Shown: positions 8,494 to 19,025, counted from the first letter of the stretch. The stretch: DNA of 64,000 bases from Desulfuromonas sp. (GCA_002868865.1 PKUC01000055.1:1-64000); one strand, 5' to 3'. Translations and numbers: made by a program. The notes: generated by a model not told the origin, from the sequence alone.

Positions 8494-8521
8494 TTTATCA
8501 TCCAGAATCGCCCTCTGTCAA
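8494..8521 (-). promoter_or_regulatory. ndk promoter with an overlapping inverted repeat
   Basis: Minus-strand TTGACA (8521-8516, overlapping the rdgB stop) is followed after 16 bases by GATAAA (8499-8494). A perfect 8-bp inverted repeat ATAAAACC-N5-GGTTTTAT (8478-8498) covers the -10 and the likely start site. It could be an operator or a 5' leader hairpin. Confidence 0.55.
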
Positions 8522-9126
8522 TTTTTTCCGCGTGATGCGTATTCCTGAAGAACCGGCAACACCTTGCGTAGCGCGTTACCACGGTGACTAATCCGGTTTT
8601 TGATCTCAAGGGGCAATTCCGAAGTGGTTTTCCCATATTCAGGCACCAGGAAGTAGGGGTCGTAGCCGAAACCACCCGCCCCCCGAGGCTCACGCAGCAG
8701 CAAACCAGAAATCATCCCGTCAAAGGTCACGCATTCTCCGTCCGGTTGTGCCAGCGCCATAACACAGTGGAAGGCGGCCTGACGCCGATCGTCAGCAACA
8801 CCCTCCATATCATCCATCAGTTTGCAATTGTTGGCATCATCATCACAGGCATCACCAGCATAGCGAGCCGAAATAACACCCGGCGCACCTTCCAGCGCCT
8901 CCACCACCAGACCGCTGTCATCCGCCAGGGTCAACAGACCGGTAGCATGCGCCATTTCAATCGCTTTTTTGCGGGCGTTCGCCTCAAACGTATCGCCATC
9001 TTCGACCACCTCAGGAACGTCCGGAAACGCATCAAGACCGATAATTTCGAGAGACGTATCAGCCAACAGACGTCTGATCTCCTTGAGTTTTCCCTGATTT
9101 CCGGTCGCAACCAGCAGTTTCATCAT
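8518..9126 (-). CDS. rdgB: XTP/dITP diphosphatase (non-canonical purine NTP pyrophosphatase)
   Basis: Removes dITP, XTP and related damaged purine nucleotides before they are incorporated. The 202-aa HAM1-family protein has [11 protein letters not shown] at the N-terminus, the catalytic [25 protein letters not shown] and the C-terminal SHRGNALR. Its ATG overlaps the rph stop by 4 bases (ATGA), so the genes are translationally coupled; the rph-rdgB pair is common in bacteria. Confidence 0.96.
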   Translation of the reverse strand: MMKLLVATGNQGKLKEIRRLLADTSLEIIGLDAFPDVPEVVEDGDTFEANARKKAIEMAHATGLLTLADDSGLVVEALEGAPGVISARYAGDACDDDANNCKLMDDMEGVADDRRQAAFHCVMALAQPDGECVTFDGMISGLLLREPRGAGGFGYDPYFLVPEYGKTTSELPLEIKNRISHRGNALRKVLPVLQEYASRGKN

Positions 9127-9854
9127 AACTCCAGAGCCTGACGTTGCAGAATGGCCAGTTCGCTACAACCGCCGAGAGCCAGGTTGCGCAGGGCGTCCAG
9201 TTCCTCCAGAGAGAAGGGTTCTTCTTCCGCGGTCCCCTGGACCTCGACAAACTTTCCCGAACCGGTGATAACAAAGTTCATATCGACTTCGGCGCGGTGG
9301 TCTTCATCATAGTTGAGGTCGAGCAGTGGATGTCCTGCAACGATACCGACGCTGATCGCAGCGACGCTATCTTTGAGCGGCAGTTGCGACAAAACGCCCG
9401 ACTTCACCAACCCGGACAGGGCGTCGTACAAGGCGACATAAGCACCGGTGATAGAGGCGGTGCGGGTGCCGCCGTCGGCCTGAAGAACATCACAGTCGAT
9501 CTGAACGGAGCGTTCCCCAAGAGCTTCCAGATCGGTTACGGCACGCAGTGAGCGGCCGATCAGCCGCTGAATCTCCTGAGTCCGGCCGGAGATCTTTCCC
9601 TTGGCCGCCTCACGGATCGACCGAGTGTGGGTGGCGCGCGGCAGCATGCTGTATTCGGCGGTCACCCAGCCGCGCCCTTCACCACGCATGAAGGGAGGGA
9701 CCCGTTCTTCGACCGAAGCGTTGCATAGCACCCGGGTCTCCCCGCAGCTCACCAGCACAGATCCTTCAGCGTAGCGGGTAAAACCGCGCTGAAAACTGAT
9801 GGGGCGAAGCTGATCGGTCAGCCGACCGTCACCCCGTGTGATTACATTAGACAT
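9123..9854 (-). CDS. rph: ribonuclease PH
   Basis: A phosphorolytic 3'-5' exoribonuclease that trims the 3' ends of tRNA precursors and takes part in rRNA turnover. The 243-aa protein carries the family motifs RADGR-like start ([12 protein letters not shown]), [29 protein letters not shown] and [23 protein letters not shown]. Length is normal. It is followed by rdgB with a 4-base overlap and preceded by the amidase gene with a 3-base gap, forming a three-gene operon. Confidence 0.97.
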   Translation of the reverse strand: MSNVITRGDGRLTDQLRPISFQRGFTRYAEGSVLVSCGETRVLCNASVEERVPPFMRGEGRGWVTAEYSMLPRATHTRSIREAAKGKISGRTQEIQRLIGRSLRAVTDLEALGERSVQIDCDVLQADGGTRTASITGAYVALYDALSGLVKSGVLSQLPLKDSVAAISVGIVAGHPLLDLNYDEDHRAEVDMNFVITGSGKFVEVQGTAEEEPFSLEELDALRNLALGGCSELAILQRQALEL

Positions 9855-9857
9855 GAG

Positions 9858-10928
9858 TTATCGATTCTCCTCTTCGAGTCGGACAAAGTTGAGGACCCCC
9901 TGAAACAGGGCCTGAACAAACAGCTCCTGATCGTCGGGGTTTTCCAGTCTGGCCAGATCCTGCGGATTGCTGAAATATCCGCTCTCGATCTGAACCGTGG
10001 GCAGGTCACCGTCGCCCAGCGGCAGACGGTCCGTAGGCTGAATGCCCGCAACATCAAAGCCTGCCTCCCGCAACGCCTGCGACATCTGTTCCGCCAGCTG
10101 CAGGCTCGGACTTTTCTCCACCGAAGGTGACGCCGAGACCGGCTGATCGCGGCGGATCAGCAGCACCACTCCCTGGGGAGTCGGACCGTAAGAGGCCTGG
10201 GCATGGAGCAGCAGCCAGACGTCAACATTATCCCGAGCCGCCGGAGCGACGCGCTGCTCGGCGGTCAGCTCGTAATCATCGTCGCGGCTGAGATAAACGG
10301 GAACGCCGAGCCGCATCTTAAACAGCTTTTGGAGCCGGCGGGCGAGTTGAAGGTTGACATCCTTTTCCCGCAAACCGGTTGCGGCGATGACGCCATTATC
10401 AAGGCCACCGTGTCCTGGGTCGATGGCCACACCGGTCAGGTCCGGTCCGGCTACGGTTTTTTTCTTGCGCAGCAGAAAGGCAAACAGACGGTCGAGAGCA
10501 CCCTCGCCTTCAACTTTGCGGGTCGGGAGGGGATCGAGATTGCGGTAGTAGACCGAGCGATCGATCAGGCGCGGCAGCTGATCGACAAGAAAATCTTCGG
10601 CAACCCGTAACCGGCCATCGATAAAGCGTGGTTTGGTACCGAGAGGATAGTGCCGTTCACCAAACTTCAGATAGGCGCTGCCCGGGGTAATTTCGGCCCA
10701 GCCACGAGCGGTTTTTATCCGGTAAACATGTGTGATCGAGTTCCAGTGTCCCCGCAACGAGACCGCATCCAGCGCATCATCCACGGCAACGTACGGGACG
10801 CCGTTAAAGATATACACATCCTGAAGCAGAACCGGGTTTTCACCACGCGCAGCCAGCTCAACCGCCGCATCGACGTAAGAACCGCACAGCAGGACAAAAG
10901 AAAGGATCAGTAGAAAAGATCGTCGCAT
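9858..10928 (-). CDS. N-acetylmuramoyl-L-alanine amidase (Amidase_3)
   Basis: Cleaves the bond between N-acetylmuramic acid and the stem peptide of peptidoglycan. The 356-aa precursor has a signal peptide (LLILSFVLLCGSYVDAA). An N-terminal domain (about 25-160) resembles the copper-amine-oxidase-like N domain of secreted wall proteins. The Amidase_3 domain covers about 163-350. All expected zinc/catalytic residues are visible: H173 (DPGHGG), E188 (GLREKD), H242 (LLHAQ) and E315 (IESGYFSN). It is the first gene of amidase-rph-rdgB. nlpD, a possible amidase activator gene, is at 49554. Confidence 0.9.
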   Translation of the reverse strand: MRRSFLLILSFVLLCGSYVDAAVELAARGENPVLLQDVYIFNGVPYVAVDDALDAVSLRGHWNSITHVYRIKTARGWAEITPGSAYLKFGERHYPLGTKPRFIDGRLRVAEDFLVDQLPRLIDRSVYYRNLDPLPTRKVEGEGALDRLFAFLLRKKKTVAGPDLTGVAIDPGHGGLDNGVIAATGLREKDVNLQLARRLQKLFKMRLGVPVYLSRDDDYELTAEQRVAPAARDNVDVWLLLHAQASYGPTPQGVVLLIRRDQPVSASPSVEKSPSLQLAEQMSQALREAGFDVAGIQPTDRLPLGDGDLPTVQIESGYFSNPQDLARLENPDDQELFVQALFQGVLNFVRLEEENR

Positions 10929-10979
10929 AGGGACTCCGTCACAAACCGGTGAGGTTATACCCCAGCCATCGGCACCCTG

Positions 10980-12065
10980 TCAACGCGGACTGCCGTCGGA
11001 CTCCCCGGAAACAAGTGCCTGCCCCGGCGTCGGCTTAAGACCGAGGGCCTTGAGGTAGCGACGCGTCACCAGCTGCTCCAGATCATGCTGGGCACCCTCA
11101 TCGGCCGCCATAGGGCGCACTTGGCCACCGGCGGTCATACCGTGGCCGCCTGACGTCCCCAGATCATGCAGAATGGTGCGTACCACCCTGCCGAGCATCA
11201 CCTCAGGATCGCGGGTCCGCAGTGAAAAGATCTCCCCACCATCGTACCAGCCCATCCCCATCACATGATCGACGCCTTCACGGCGCAACATAAAGTCGGC
11301 GAGTTCGGCCACTAGATCAGGGTTATCGATCCGGTAGAGATTAAAAATCAGTACCGACCCGTAGATGCGTGCATTCTCGATCGCCCGGTTAAAGACAGCG
11401 AAGTAACTACCCGGCACCTGGGGATGGGTTATGCGAAACAGGGTCCGGTTGTTGGACAGCGGCAACAACTTGAGATAAGCGCTGCGGTCGGCTTTCGACC
11501 ACTCACGCCCCAGATCCTGTGTTTCGGATTTGATGGCGTAAAACAGGCTGGTGGCCAGACGTGTGTTGATGCTGATGTTCAGGCAGCAGAGGTATTCGTA
11601 GAGGATCGTCGCCGCCGCACCATACTCTTGACGCACATCCACCCAGGTGACCTGCTGCAACTCGTTACGCGGAGCATGATGATCGATCACCAGATCAACG
11701 CGGCGGTCGGTCGGATAGGAATTATTACCGGTGCCCGGCTGAGTGTCGACCATACAGACCACATCAAACTGGTCCAGATCGAGAGTACTGATCGGCACGA
11801 GAAAAATTTCCAGTTCGGCGACCATACTGCGATTTTCACCGCGACCGATGATGCCACCGAAGGCCACGGTGGCGTCCTGACCGGTCTGCACCAGAAACAG
11901 GTGCCGCAGTGCCACCGCAGCTGCGATCGAATCGGGATCGGGGTTGTCGTGGGTAACGATCAGGATACGTCCACGCCCCCGGGCCCACTCCACCAGCGTA
12001 CGGGCCCTATCATAGCTGAGCGATGATTCACAGTTGCGCTCAGTCTTTTCGCTCTTCTCCACCAT
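10980..12065 (-). CDS. DHH/DHHA1-family phosphoesterase
   Basis: A 361-aa Mn-dependent phosphoesterase of the RecJ/NrnA superfamily. N-terminal motifs THDNPDPDSIAAA, DTQPGTGNN and VIDHHAPRN supply the metal ligands. The C-terminal DHHA1 part contains the substrate motif GTSGGHGMTAGGQV (GGH). Such proteins hydrolyse nanoRNA, pAp or cyclic dinucleotide products; which one applies here is not decided by sequence. AAGGAT lies just before the ATG. The window holds a second DHH domain, fused to a nucleotidyltransferase, at 25083-27743. Confidence 0.88.
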   Translation of the reverse strand: MVEKSEKTERNCESSLSYDRARTLVEWARGRGRILIVTHDNPDPDSIAAAVALRHLFLVQTGQDATVAFGGIIGRGENRSMVAELEIFLVPISTLDLDQFDVVCMVDTQPGTGNNSYPTDRRVDLVIDHHAPRNELQQVTWVDVRQEYGAAATILYEYLCCLNISINTRLATSLFYAIKSETQDLGREWSKADRSAYLKLLPLSNNRTLFRITHPQVPGSYFAVFNRAIENARIYGSVLIFNLYRIDNPDLVAELADFMLRREGVDHVMGMGWYDGGEIFSLRTRDPEVMLGRVVRTILHDLGTSGGHGMTAGGQVRPMAADEGAQHDLEQLVTRRYLKALGLKPTPGQALVSGESDGSPR

Positions 12066-12147
12066 ATCCTTCTTCTCTCCGCATTGTCAGTAACCGGTTC
12101 AATCCATCTTTCGCATCCGCGACCGGCATTACCCCACTTTATTCATT

Positions 12148-14382
12148 TCACAGTCGCGTTCGCAGGCGACGCAACAGCAGGCTGTTGGTCACCACCGAAA
12201 CGCTGGACAAGGCCATCGCCAGTCCTGCATATTCTGGTTTGAGATAGAGGCCCCAAATCGGGTAAAACAGGCCGGCTGCCAGCGGAATCCCTAGGCTGTT
12301 GTAGAAAAATGCCCAGAACAAATTCTGTTTGATCTTACTCAGAGTCTTGCGACCGAGACGGATACCACGAGCGATATCACGCATCTCCCCCCCCACCAGA
12401 ATCAAATCACCGGTCTCCTTGGCAACATCAGTGCCGCTGCCGATCGCAATGCCGATATCGGCCTGGGCCAGTGCCGGCGCATCATTGATCCCATCACCAA
12501 CCATCCCAACCCGCAGACCGCGCTGCTGATAGGCCTTGACCCTGTCCTGTTTATCGACAGGAAGGACTTCTGCCTCCACCTCATCCACACCGACGCGGGT
12601 GGCGACGGCATTGGCCGCAACTCGATTATCGCCGGTTATCAGCACCGTCTTGAGTCCGAGAGACTTCAGATCGGCGACAGCTGCAGCCGCAGTCTCTTTC
12701 AGTTCGTCGGCCAGACCGAGCAGACCAAGCAGCTGTACATCGCGGGCCAGATAAATGAGGGTCCTGCCATCATCCCCCAGAGCCCTGGCTTGCACCGCCA
12801 AAGAAGTGAGATCGACGCCATGATCCTCAAGCAGCGTGCGGTTACCACACAGAACTCGAAACCCATCATAGTGGGCCACCAGCCCCATCCCTCCCTGCTC
12901 GGCGATCTGTTCGACCTGCGGGAACAGAACCTCGCGCTGCTGAGCTGTGGCCACAACACCGCGCGCAAGGGGGTGGGCGCTGCCCGCTTCCACGGCCGCC
13001 GCCAACGACAGGACCTCTTCTTCTGTGACACCAGGAACGGTAACAATATCGGTCACGCCAAATTTTCCGGTAGTCAGCGTCCCGGTTTTATCAAGCAGAA
13101 TCACCTGTAAGCGTGAAATATGTTCGAGTACAGATGCGCGTTTAAACAACATGCCGCGCTCCAAACCGACGCTGCTGCCGACCATGATCGCCGTCGGAGT
13201 CGCCAGGCCGAGAGCACAGGGACAGGCAATAACCAAGACCGCAATCGCCATCTGAAAGGCGAAGGAAAACTCTGCGGAGCCCAGCAAGTACCAGACCAGA
13301 AAGGTCAATACCGAAAGAGCTACTACGATCGGCACAAAAAACTGTGATGTGCGATCCGCCAGACGCTGAATGGGAGCTTTGTCGCCCTGGGCCTCTTCGA
13401 CCATCCTGACGATCTGGGACAGGACCGTTTGTTCACCGACCCGGGTGGCGCGGATTGTCAAGAGACCGGAGTGGTTTATCGTCGCTCCGATAACCGGATC
13501 GCCGGGTTCGCGATAAACCGGAATCGATTCACCGGTCATCATCGATTCGTCGATCGACGAACTGCCGTCGATGATCTCCCCGTCGACCGGGATCTTGTCC
13601 CCCGGCCGAACCCGCAATAGGTCGCCAACTCGGACCCGGCTGATTGCGACGCGGGTCTCTTTCTCCCCCTCAATCAAGATCGCTTGATCTGCCTGGAGGT
13701 GCAGCAGATTTTTCAGCGCGGCACTGGCACGGCCTTTGGCCCGGGCTTCGAGCCATTTGCCGAAGCGAATAAAAAGGATCAACATGGCGCTGGTTTCAAA
13801 AAACACCGGTTGGCCGGGGCCCAGCAGGCCCGAAACAGACAACAGTGAATATCCGTAAGCGGCGCTGATACCCAGCGCGACAAGAACATCCATATTGGCA
13901 GCGCCATTCTTCAACGATTTCCAGCCGCCACGGTAGAAGGTCAGACCTGCGCTGAACTGCACCAGGGTCGCCAGCAAAGCATGGACCAGCAGCGTCACCG
14001 CCCCGAAGATCGGCCACGCCATCAGCAACATGATCGGCACGGCCCCGGCCGCCGAAACAAAGACCCAGCGCAGCGCAATCGCCGCATCATCTGCACGTTT
14101 TTGGTCACGGGGAATCGCGCGGAAACCGGCCTGACTGACGGCAGCAAAGATCGTCTCGGAGCTGAGAACACGCCGGTCAAAATCGACCTCGCCCATCTCC
14201 CCGGCCAGATTGACCACCACCCGGTTCACCCCGTCAAGGCCGCTGAGTTTTTTTTCGATCGCTGCGGCACAATTCGCGCAGCTCATCCCTTCGAGGTAAA
14301 AACGGACGGTCTCGATGGCGGCCTGTGGGTGCGCCTCAAAACCGAGGCCATCAACCTTCTGCGGCGTCTTCATGTGATCCAT
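12148..14382 (-). CDS. copA: copper-exporting P1B-type ATPase
   Basis: Pumps Cu(I) out of the cytoplasm at the expense of ATP. The protein (744 aa from this start) has one N-terminal heavy-metal domain with GMSCANC, the metal-channel motif CPC in helix 6 ([15 protein letters not shown]), the phosphorylation motif DKTGTLT and the hinge [14 protein letters not shown]. The HP locus (SAHPLARG) is present. CPC together with the GMxCxxC domain indicates Cu(I) rather than Zn/Cd. I chose the ATG at 14382, which has GGGAGAG 8 bases upstream; 14409 (track) and 14373 (ATGA overlap with the upstream stop) are alternatives. It overlaps the end of the DUF512 gene. Confidence 0.95.
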   Translation of the reverse strand: MDHMKTPQKVDGLGFEAHPQAAIETVRFYLEGMSCANCAAAIEKKLSGLDGVNRVVVNLAGEMGEVDFDRRVLSSETIFAAVSQAGFRAIPRDQKRADDAAIALRWVFVSAAGAVPIMLLMAWPIFGAVTLLVHALLATLVQFSAGLTFYRGGWKSLKNGAANMDVLVALGISAAYGYSLLSVSGLLGPGQPVFFETSAMLILFIRFGKWLEARAKGRASAALKNLLHLQADQAILIEGEKETRVAISRVRVGDLLRVRPGDKIPVDGEIIDGSSSIDESMMTGESIPVYREPGDPVIGATINHSGLLTIRATRVGEQTVLSQIVRMVEEAQGDKAPIQRLADRTSQFFVPIVVALSVLTFLVWYLLGSAEFSFAFQMAIAVLVIACPCALGLATPTAIMVGSSVGLERGMLFKRASVLEHISRLQVILLDKTGTLTTGKFGVTDIVTVPGVTEEEVLSLAAAVEAGSAHPLARGVVATAQQREVLFPQVEQIAEQGGMGLVAHYDGFRVLCGNRTLLEDHGVDLTSLAVQARALGDDGRTLIYLARDVQLLGLLGLADELKETAAAAVADLKSLGLKTVLITGDNRVAANAVATRVGVDEVEAEVLPVDKQDRVKAYQQRGLRVGMVGDGINDAPALAQADIGIAIGSGTDVAKETGDLILVGGEMRDIARGIRLGRKTLSKIKQNLFWAFFYNSLGIPLAAGLFYPIWGLYLKPEYAGLAMALSSVSVVTNSLLLRRLRTRL

Positions 14383-15716
14383 TCGCACTGCTCTCCCATC
14401 GGTCCGCAACGCACAACCTGCGTCTCACCGTCTGCCAACGCTTCCAGCGCATCCAGAATCGCCCAAGGATGACTTTCTATTTTCAGCACCCGGCATCCCA
14501 GCTTTTGCTCCAGTTCCACCAGGCTGACATCATCCAGAAAAATTTCCGCATCGTCCTTGAGCATGACATCGGGGATCAGCAGGACATCATCCGGATCGCA
14601 CCCGGACAGGTGCGCTTCAATATCACCGGCCGTCAGCAAACCGGCAACCGTGACCCGTTCGCCCCAGAAATAATTGTGCACCGCAGTCACCCTGATGTCG
14701 ACCCCAGTGCGCTCTCTCAGGCGTTGGACAAAACAGCTCAAGTCGGGATAAAACGAAAGACCGGTGATCAGATGCACACGGTGGGTCTCAAGGGCTTCTG
14801 CCTCGTGCAGGACCTCTTCGGCATCGATCCGGAACTGAGCAATCTGACCAACGCCGTTCTCCCACTGCCAGAGCTCTTCATACGCTTCGATCTCAGGAAA
14901 ATCTTCACCGGCCTGCAGATAAAGTTCGTCAGCAGCAAAGACAAAACGTGAGCCGCCTCGGGTGAGATAATCGGCCTGACAGGCTTCGACCAGTCTGACG
15001 ATTCTGCGGGCATCATCAGCGGTCAAGGGCTGAAGATCTGGCAGATTATGGCGAAAACGGGTCAGCCCCACGGGTACGACCGCGAGAGAAAGGATCCGCG
15101 GTGCCAGGCGATAAAGATCGGCGATACTGCGCTGCAGCACCTGCCCGTCGTTGATTCCTGGGCAGACGACAATCTGACAATGGATGTCGATGCCCACCTC
15201 GACCAGCTGGGTCAACAGCGGCATTATCGGCGGCGCGTGCCGACCCAACAAACGGTTGCGCACCGCTTCATCGGTCGCATGGACCGAGATATACAGCGGG
15301 GATAATTTCAGGGCAACAATCCGCTCAAAGTCAGCCGCCGACAGATTACTCAGGGTGACGTAAGAGCCGTACAGATAGGAGAAACGGTAATCTTCGTCCT
15401 TGACATAGAGGGATCGCCGCATCCCCTTTGGCAGCTGATGAACAAAGCAGAACAGGCAATCGTTACCGCAGCAGCTCGGATCGGGGTGGGTAAGAACAAA
15501 ACCGGGATCACCGGTGGTCTCAGTGTCCACATCGAGAGTAACTGCCAGCCCCTCTTCGGTCTGAAACTCAAGTCGGACCGGACCCTTCTCCATCGCGATA
15601 TAAACATCAAGGAGATCCTCCGGAGCAGCGCCGTTAACACGCCGCAGTCGGTCGCCCTGCTTCAACCCGGCCCGCCGTGCCGAACTGTCAGGGATAATTT
15701 TATCTATCGTCAGCAT
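14370..15716 (-). CDS. DUF512/PDZ radical-SAM-like protein
   Basis: A 448-aa protein of a family annotated as putative radical SAM enzymes with an N-terminal PDZ-like segment ([18 protein letters not shown]). The cysteine cluster [19 protein letters not shown] (near residues 77-95) has the form of a [4Fe-4S]-binding site, and the DUF512 domain occupies the C-terminal half. The biochemical function of the family is not known to me. The start was moved from the track TTG-side extension to the ATG at 15716, where the conserved domain begins. copA follows with an overlap; hfq precedes it beyond a hairpin. Confidence 0.87.
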   Translation of the reverse strand: MLTIDKIIPDSSARRAGLKQGDRLRRVNGAAPEDLLDVYIAMEKGPVRLEFQTEEGLAVTLDVDTETTGDPGFVLTHPDPSCCGNDCLFCFVHQLPKGMRRSLYVKDEDYRFSYLYGSYVTLSNLSAADFERIVALKLSPLYISVHATDEAVRNRLLGRHAPPIMPLLTQLVEVGIDIHCQIVVCPGINDGQVLQRSIADLYRLAPRILSLAVVPVGLTRFRHNLPDLQPLTADDARRIVRLVEACQADYLTRGGSRFVFAADELYLQAGEDFPEIEAYEELWQWENGVGQIAQFRIDAEEVLHEAEALETHRVHLITGLSFYPDLSCFVQRLRERTGVDIRVTAVHNYFWGERVTVAGLLTAGDIEAHLSGCDPDDVLLIPDVMLKDDAEIFLDDVSLVELEQKLGCRVLKIESHPWAILDALEALADGETQVVRCGPMGEQCEWIT

Positions 15717-15807
15717 CGTTATCTCAAACCGCCGTAACACTGATAGTGTTTCTGCAGCGTCAGTATAGCATCGGACCTCAGGCCGTCGCCAGGTCACCGA
15801 ACGATAA

Positions 15808-15839
15808 CAGGGGTGGCAACCCGACGGTTACCACCCCTG
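15808..15839 (-). terminator. hairpin after hfq, probable weak intrinsic terminator
   Basis: The stem CAGGGGTGG-x-AACC pairs with GGTT-x-CCACCCCTG (one mismatch) around a 4-base loop. On the minus strand it is followed only by TTATCG, so the U-tract is poor and partial read-through into the DUF512 gene is likely. Confidence 0.6.
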
Positions 15840-15879
15840 CTTTGAACATTCACTGGATCAGATCCGGTCAGAGTGAATC

Positions 15880-16113
15880 TCAGTCACGCCCACCGTGCAG
15901 ACGGAAGGTGCCGTCCTGAGAGGTGATCGAGGCGATGGCGTGCTTGTAGATCAGGATATCTCCATTGCTCTCTGCGAGAACGCAGAAGCTATCGAACGAC
16001 TTGATGTACCCTTCGAGCTTGTCGCCCGACATCATGTTGATGACGACCTTAACCCGCTCTTTACGCGCCTGATTGAGATACTGATCCTGAATATTAAATG
16101 GGGACTTTGGCAT
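15880..16113 (-). CDS. hfq: RNA chaperone Hfq
   Basis: A hexameric Sm-like protein that promotes pairing of small RNAs with mRNAs. The 77-aa protein has the Sm1 region (VVINMMSGDKLEGYIKSFDSFCVLAE) and the Sm2 motif YKHAIASI, which carries the RNA-contacting KH. The C-terminal tail is short. The track start is a GTG (16119); the ATG at 16113 has AAGGAG 5 bases upstream and gives the usual MPKSPFNIQDQYLN N-terminus. The order mutL-miaA-hfq matches that in gammaproteobacteria, and the miaA stop lies only 10 bases upstream. Confidence 0.97.
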   Translation of the reverse strand: MPKSPFNIQDQYLNQARKERVKVVINMMSGDKLEGYIKSFDSFCVLAESNGDILIYKHAIASITSQDGTFRLHGGRD

Positions 16114-16123
16114 ATCCACTCCT

Positions 16124-17062
16124 TTACCGTTGAATTAAATCGTCAATGTATTTTTTCACTGTACCAGACTCGTTGCAGGAATCAACCCAAAACATCTCCG
16201 GGTCTTTTCGCAGCCAGGTCAACTGGCGCTTTGCATACTGACGGGTATGGGTCTGAATCAGTGAGATCATCTCTTCGTACGACAGATGACCGTGCAGATA
16301 ATCGATCGTCTCCCTATAACCGAGGGTTTTCATTGCCTTAAGGTCCGGGTCATACTGCTCAAGGAGGCGTTGCACTTCATCGAGCAGACCCATGCGAAAC
16401 ATCTCGACGACACGCTGGTCTATCCGCTCATAGAGAAGACTGCGCTCCAGACGGGGTGCCATACTCAGAGCATTGTAGCGACGCTCAGAAAACCGATGCT
16501 CCCGCGTCAATTGTGACAGCGGACGGCCACTGAGTCGATAGACTTCCAAAGCGCGCACGATACGCACCAGGTTACGCGGGTGGATCCGTTCTGCCGCTTC
16601 GGGGTCGACGTCGCCCAACAGCCGGTGCAGGGTTCCTGCCCCCTCCTGTTGCTCTTTTAGGTGCAGTTCCCTGCGCAGAGTTTCGTCACCAGTGGGGACG
16701 TCAGCGAGGCCACCGACCAGGGCCTGAATATACAGTCCGGTGCCGCCGACCACGCACGGCAACCGGCCACGGCCGTGGATCTCTTCGATAAGCGGATGCG
16801 CCAGATCGACAAAGTCAGCCACAGAAAACGGCTGATCCGGATCGACCAGATCGATAAGATGATGCGGCACACAGGCGCGCTCCTCCCGGGTCACTTTGGC
16901 GGTACCGATATCCATCTGCCGGTAGACCTGACGGGAATCGGCCGAAAGGATCTCCAGATCGTAATCCTGCGCCAATTCTAGCGCCCACCGGCTCTTTCCC
17001 GAGGCGGTGGGCCCACTGATCACCAGCAGCGGAATCTTTTTATTGTACGTTGAAACCCTCAC
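16124..17062 (-). CDS. miaA: tRNA dimethylallyltransferase
   Basis: Adds a dimethylallyl group to A37 of tRNAs reading UNN codons. The protein (312 aa from this start) has the P-loop GPTASGKS, SADSRQVYRQMDIGTAK, GGTGLYIQAL and the LxRDPxxFW-like C-terminus (LRKDPEMFWVD). The track start is a TTG inside mutL; I prefer the GTG at 17062, one base past the mutL stop, which starts just before the conserved strand. hfq follows 10 bases after its stop. Confidence 0.95.
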   Translation of the reverse strand: MRVSTYNKKIPLLVISGPTASGKSRWALELAQDYDLEILSADSRQVYRQMDIGTAKVTREERACVPHHLIDLVDPDQPFSVADFVDLAHPLIEEIHGRGRLPCVVGGTGLYIQALVGGLADVPTGDETLRRELHLKEQQEGAGTLHRLLGDVDPEAAERIHPRNLVRIVRALEVYRLSGRPLSQLTREHRFSERRYNALSMAPRLERSLLYERIDQRVVEMFRMGLLDEVQRLLEQYDPDLKAMKTLGYRETIDYLHGHLSYEEMISLIQTHTRQYAKRQLTWLRKDPEMFWVDSCNESGTVKKYIDDLIQR

Positions 17063-17063
17063 C

Positions 17064-18923
17064 TCACTGCCGCCTGAACATCTTTTCGATCTCAAACAGG
17101 GTCAGTCGCTGCATCACCGGTCGGCCGTGCGGACAGTGGGCCTTAAAATCGACCCCATCCAGCTCGCGCAGCAACGCCAGGCTCTCGGCTCGTGACAGCG
17201 CCTGATTGGCCCTGACGACGCCGTGACAGGCCATGAGAATGAGGACTTCGTCCAGCTTATCCTGCAGCTGACCGCTGTAACCGATCCGTTCCAACTCCAG
17301 GGCCACATCAACAACCAGGCGTCCGGCCTGTTCCGCGGCCAGCAGTGCGGGAACCGCCTTCAACGCGAACGATTTGCCGCCGAACGGCTCCAGATCAAAA
17401 CCGAGACGCAGAAGATCACTGCCGTGTTCCTCCAACGCTGCCGCACTGCGGAAGTCGAGCTCGAGCATCTCGGGGAAAAGCAACTGTTGCTGCGCAATCC
17501 CATCGCCGAAAAAAGAGGCCTTGAGGTGCTCGAAGCCGATCCGTTCATGGGCGGCATGCTGATCGATCAGCACAAGATCATCACCATCCTGACAGAGCAG
17601 ATAGCTCTGATGATACTGACCGAGCAGTTGCAGGCGAGTAAAGAATGGTTCCTCTTCTGCCATCGGTGCCGTAAGTGGCAACTGCTCTCCGGGCACGATA
17701 CCGAACGATGCGGGAGCAGGTGGCGAATCCGGTTCAGGTACCGGTGGCGAATAAACTGGAGCGGCAGGCGGTGGTTCGGACCGGTATGAGGCCTGTTGAT
17801 CCTGAACCTGGGGCAACGATCGATCCGGAGCAACCTGCGGTGTTGCGCCCTGCATCTCCCGCAGCCCCGATGGTGATTCATGTACGGCAGCTCCATCCCT
17901 ATCCCCATCTCCGGCCGGAGTTTCGATCCAGCGGGTCGGGCGCAGGGTATCGCGGATCGCTGCGCTCAGCGCATCATGGACCAGAGACTGTTGACGAAAA
18001 CGGACTTCGTGCTTGGTCGGATGAACGTTGACATCGACCTGAGCGGGATCGAGTTGAAGAAACAATACCGCAACCGGATAGCGCCCCTTCATCAACAGCT
18101 GGCGGTAACCATCCATAACAGCATGCTGAACAACACGATCACGAATATAACGACCGTTAACAAAGGTATAGATGTGCGATCCGGACGAACGGCTCAGGGA
18201 GGGCTGCGAAATCAGGCCGTATATCTTCAGGTCGTCGTATTCCTGCTCGATCGGCAGCAGACCCTGCAAGACATTCTTTCCCAGCAGCGCCGCGACCCGC
18301 TCCGGCAGAGCCGCTTCACGACGCAGGTCAAGCAGTGTCCTAGTTCCATGCACCAGACGAAAATGGATCTCCGGGTGCGCAAGGGCCTGCTTGGTAACAA
18401 CATCGGCCACGTGTCCCAGCTCGGTCTGTTCCTTGCGAAGAAACTTCTTGCGGGCGGGCATGTTAAAAAACAGATTGCGCACCTCGATGCGGGTTCCGCG
18501 AGGAAGCCCCACTTCGGCGGTATTCTTCACCTGTCCGCCCTCGGCATAGATTTCACAACCGAGGCCGTCATCACTGGCACTGGTCCGTAACCGGAACCGC
18601 GAAACCGACGCGATCGACGCCAGCGCTTCTCCACGAAAACCGAGGGTGTGCAGTGCAAACAGATCCTCATCTGTGACGATCTTGCTGGTCGCATGACGCT
18701 CGAGTGACAGAAATGCGTCCTGAGGATCCATACCAGCGCCGTTGTCGATCACCTGAATCAGTTTACGGCCACCCGATTCCAGATCGATAAATATCTGGTC
18801 AGCGCCGGCATCGATGGAGTTTTCAACCAGCTCTTTCACCACGGAAGAAGGGCGTTCGACCACTTCACCGGCGGCAATTTTATTACAGAGGGGCTCGGGA
18901 AGAACCCTGATTTTAGAACTCAT
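17064..18923 (-). CDS. mutL: DNA mismatch repair protein MutL
   Basis: Couples mismatch recognition by MutS to strand cleavage. The 619-aa protein has the GHKL ATPase motifs ELVENSIDAGA, DNGAGM and GFRGEALASI in the N-terminal 320 residues. After a proline-rich linker, the C-terminal domain carries the endonuclease motif DQHAAHERIGFE (D-Q-H-A-x2-E-x4-E), ACHGVVRA and CPHGRP. These indicate a nicking MutL, as in bacteria without MutH. AGGTG lies 6 bases before the ATG at 18923; the extra N-terminal 11 residues of the track start are not conserved in style. Confidence 0.97.
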   Translation of the reverse strand: MSSKIRVLPEPLCNKIAAGEVVERPSSVVKELVENSIDAGADQIFIDLESGGRKLIQVIDNGAGMDPQDAFLSLERHATSKIVTDEDLFALHTLGFRGEALASIASVSRFRLRTSASDDGLGCEIYAEGGQVKNTAEVGLPRGTRIEVRNLFFNMPARKKFLRKEQTELGHVADVVTKQALAHPEIHFRLVHGTRTLLDLRREAALPERVAALLGKNVLQGLLPIEQEYDDLKIYGLISQPSLSRSSGSHIYTFVNGRYIRDRVVQHAVMDGYRQLLMKGRYPVAVLFLQLDPAQVDVNVHPTKHEVRFRQQSLVHDALSAAIRDTLRPTRWIETPAGDGDRDGAAVHESPSGLREMQGATPQVAPDRSLPQVQDQQASYRSEPPPAAPVYSPPVPEPDSPPAPASFGIVPGEQLPLTAPMAEEEPFFTRLQLLGQYHQSYLLCQDGDDLVLIDQHAAHERIGFEHLKASFFGDGIAQQQLLFPEMLELDFRSAAALEEHGSDLLRLGFDLEPFGGKSFALKAVPALLAAEQAGRLVVDVALELERIGYSGQLQDKLDEVLILMACHGVVRANQALSRAESLALLRELDGVDFKAHCPHGRPVMQRLTLFEIEKMFRRQ

Positions 18924-18960
18924 TATGACACCTGACTCAAAAGATCCGCCGGCCATACAT

Positions 18961-18987
18961 CAACAGAAACGGCCGGAGAACCGGCCG
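18961..18987 (-). terminator. intrinsic terminator after the AAA ATPase gene
   Basis: A 7-bp GC stem (CGGCCGG / CCGGCCG) with an AGAA loop is followed on the minus strand by TTTCTGTTG. It lies between the ATPase stop (19026) and mutL, so mutL needs its own promoter or read-through. Confidence 0.6.
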
Positions 18988-19025
18988 CATCATACGAGCA
19001 AAAAAAAAGCTGAAACAGCAAAGAA

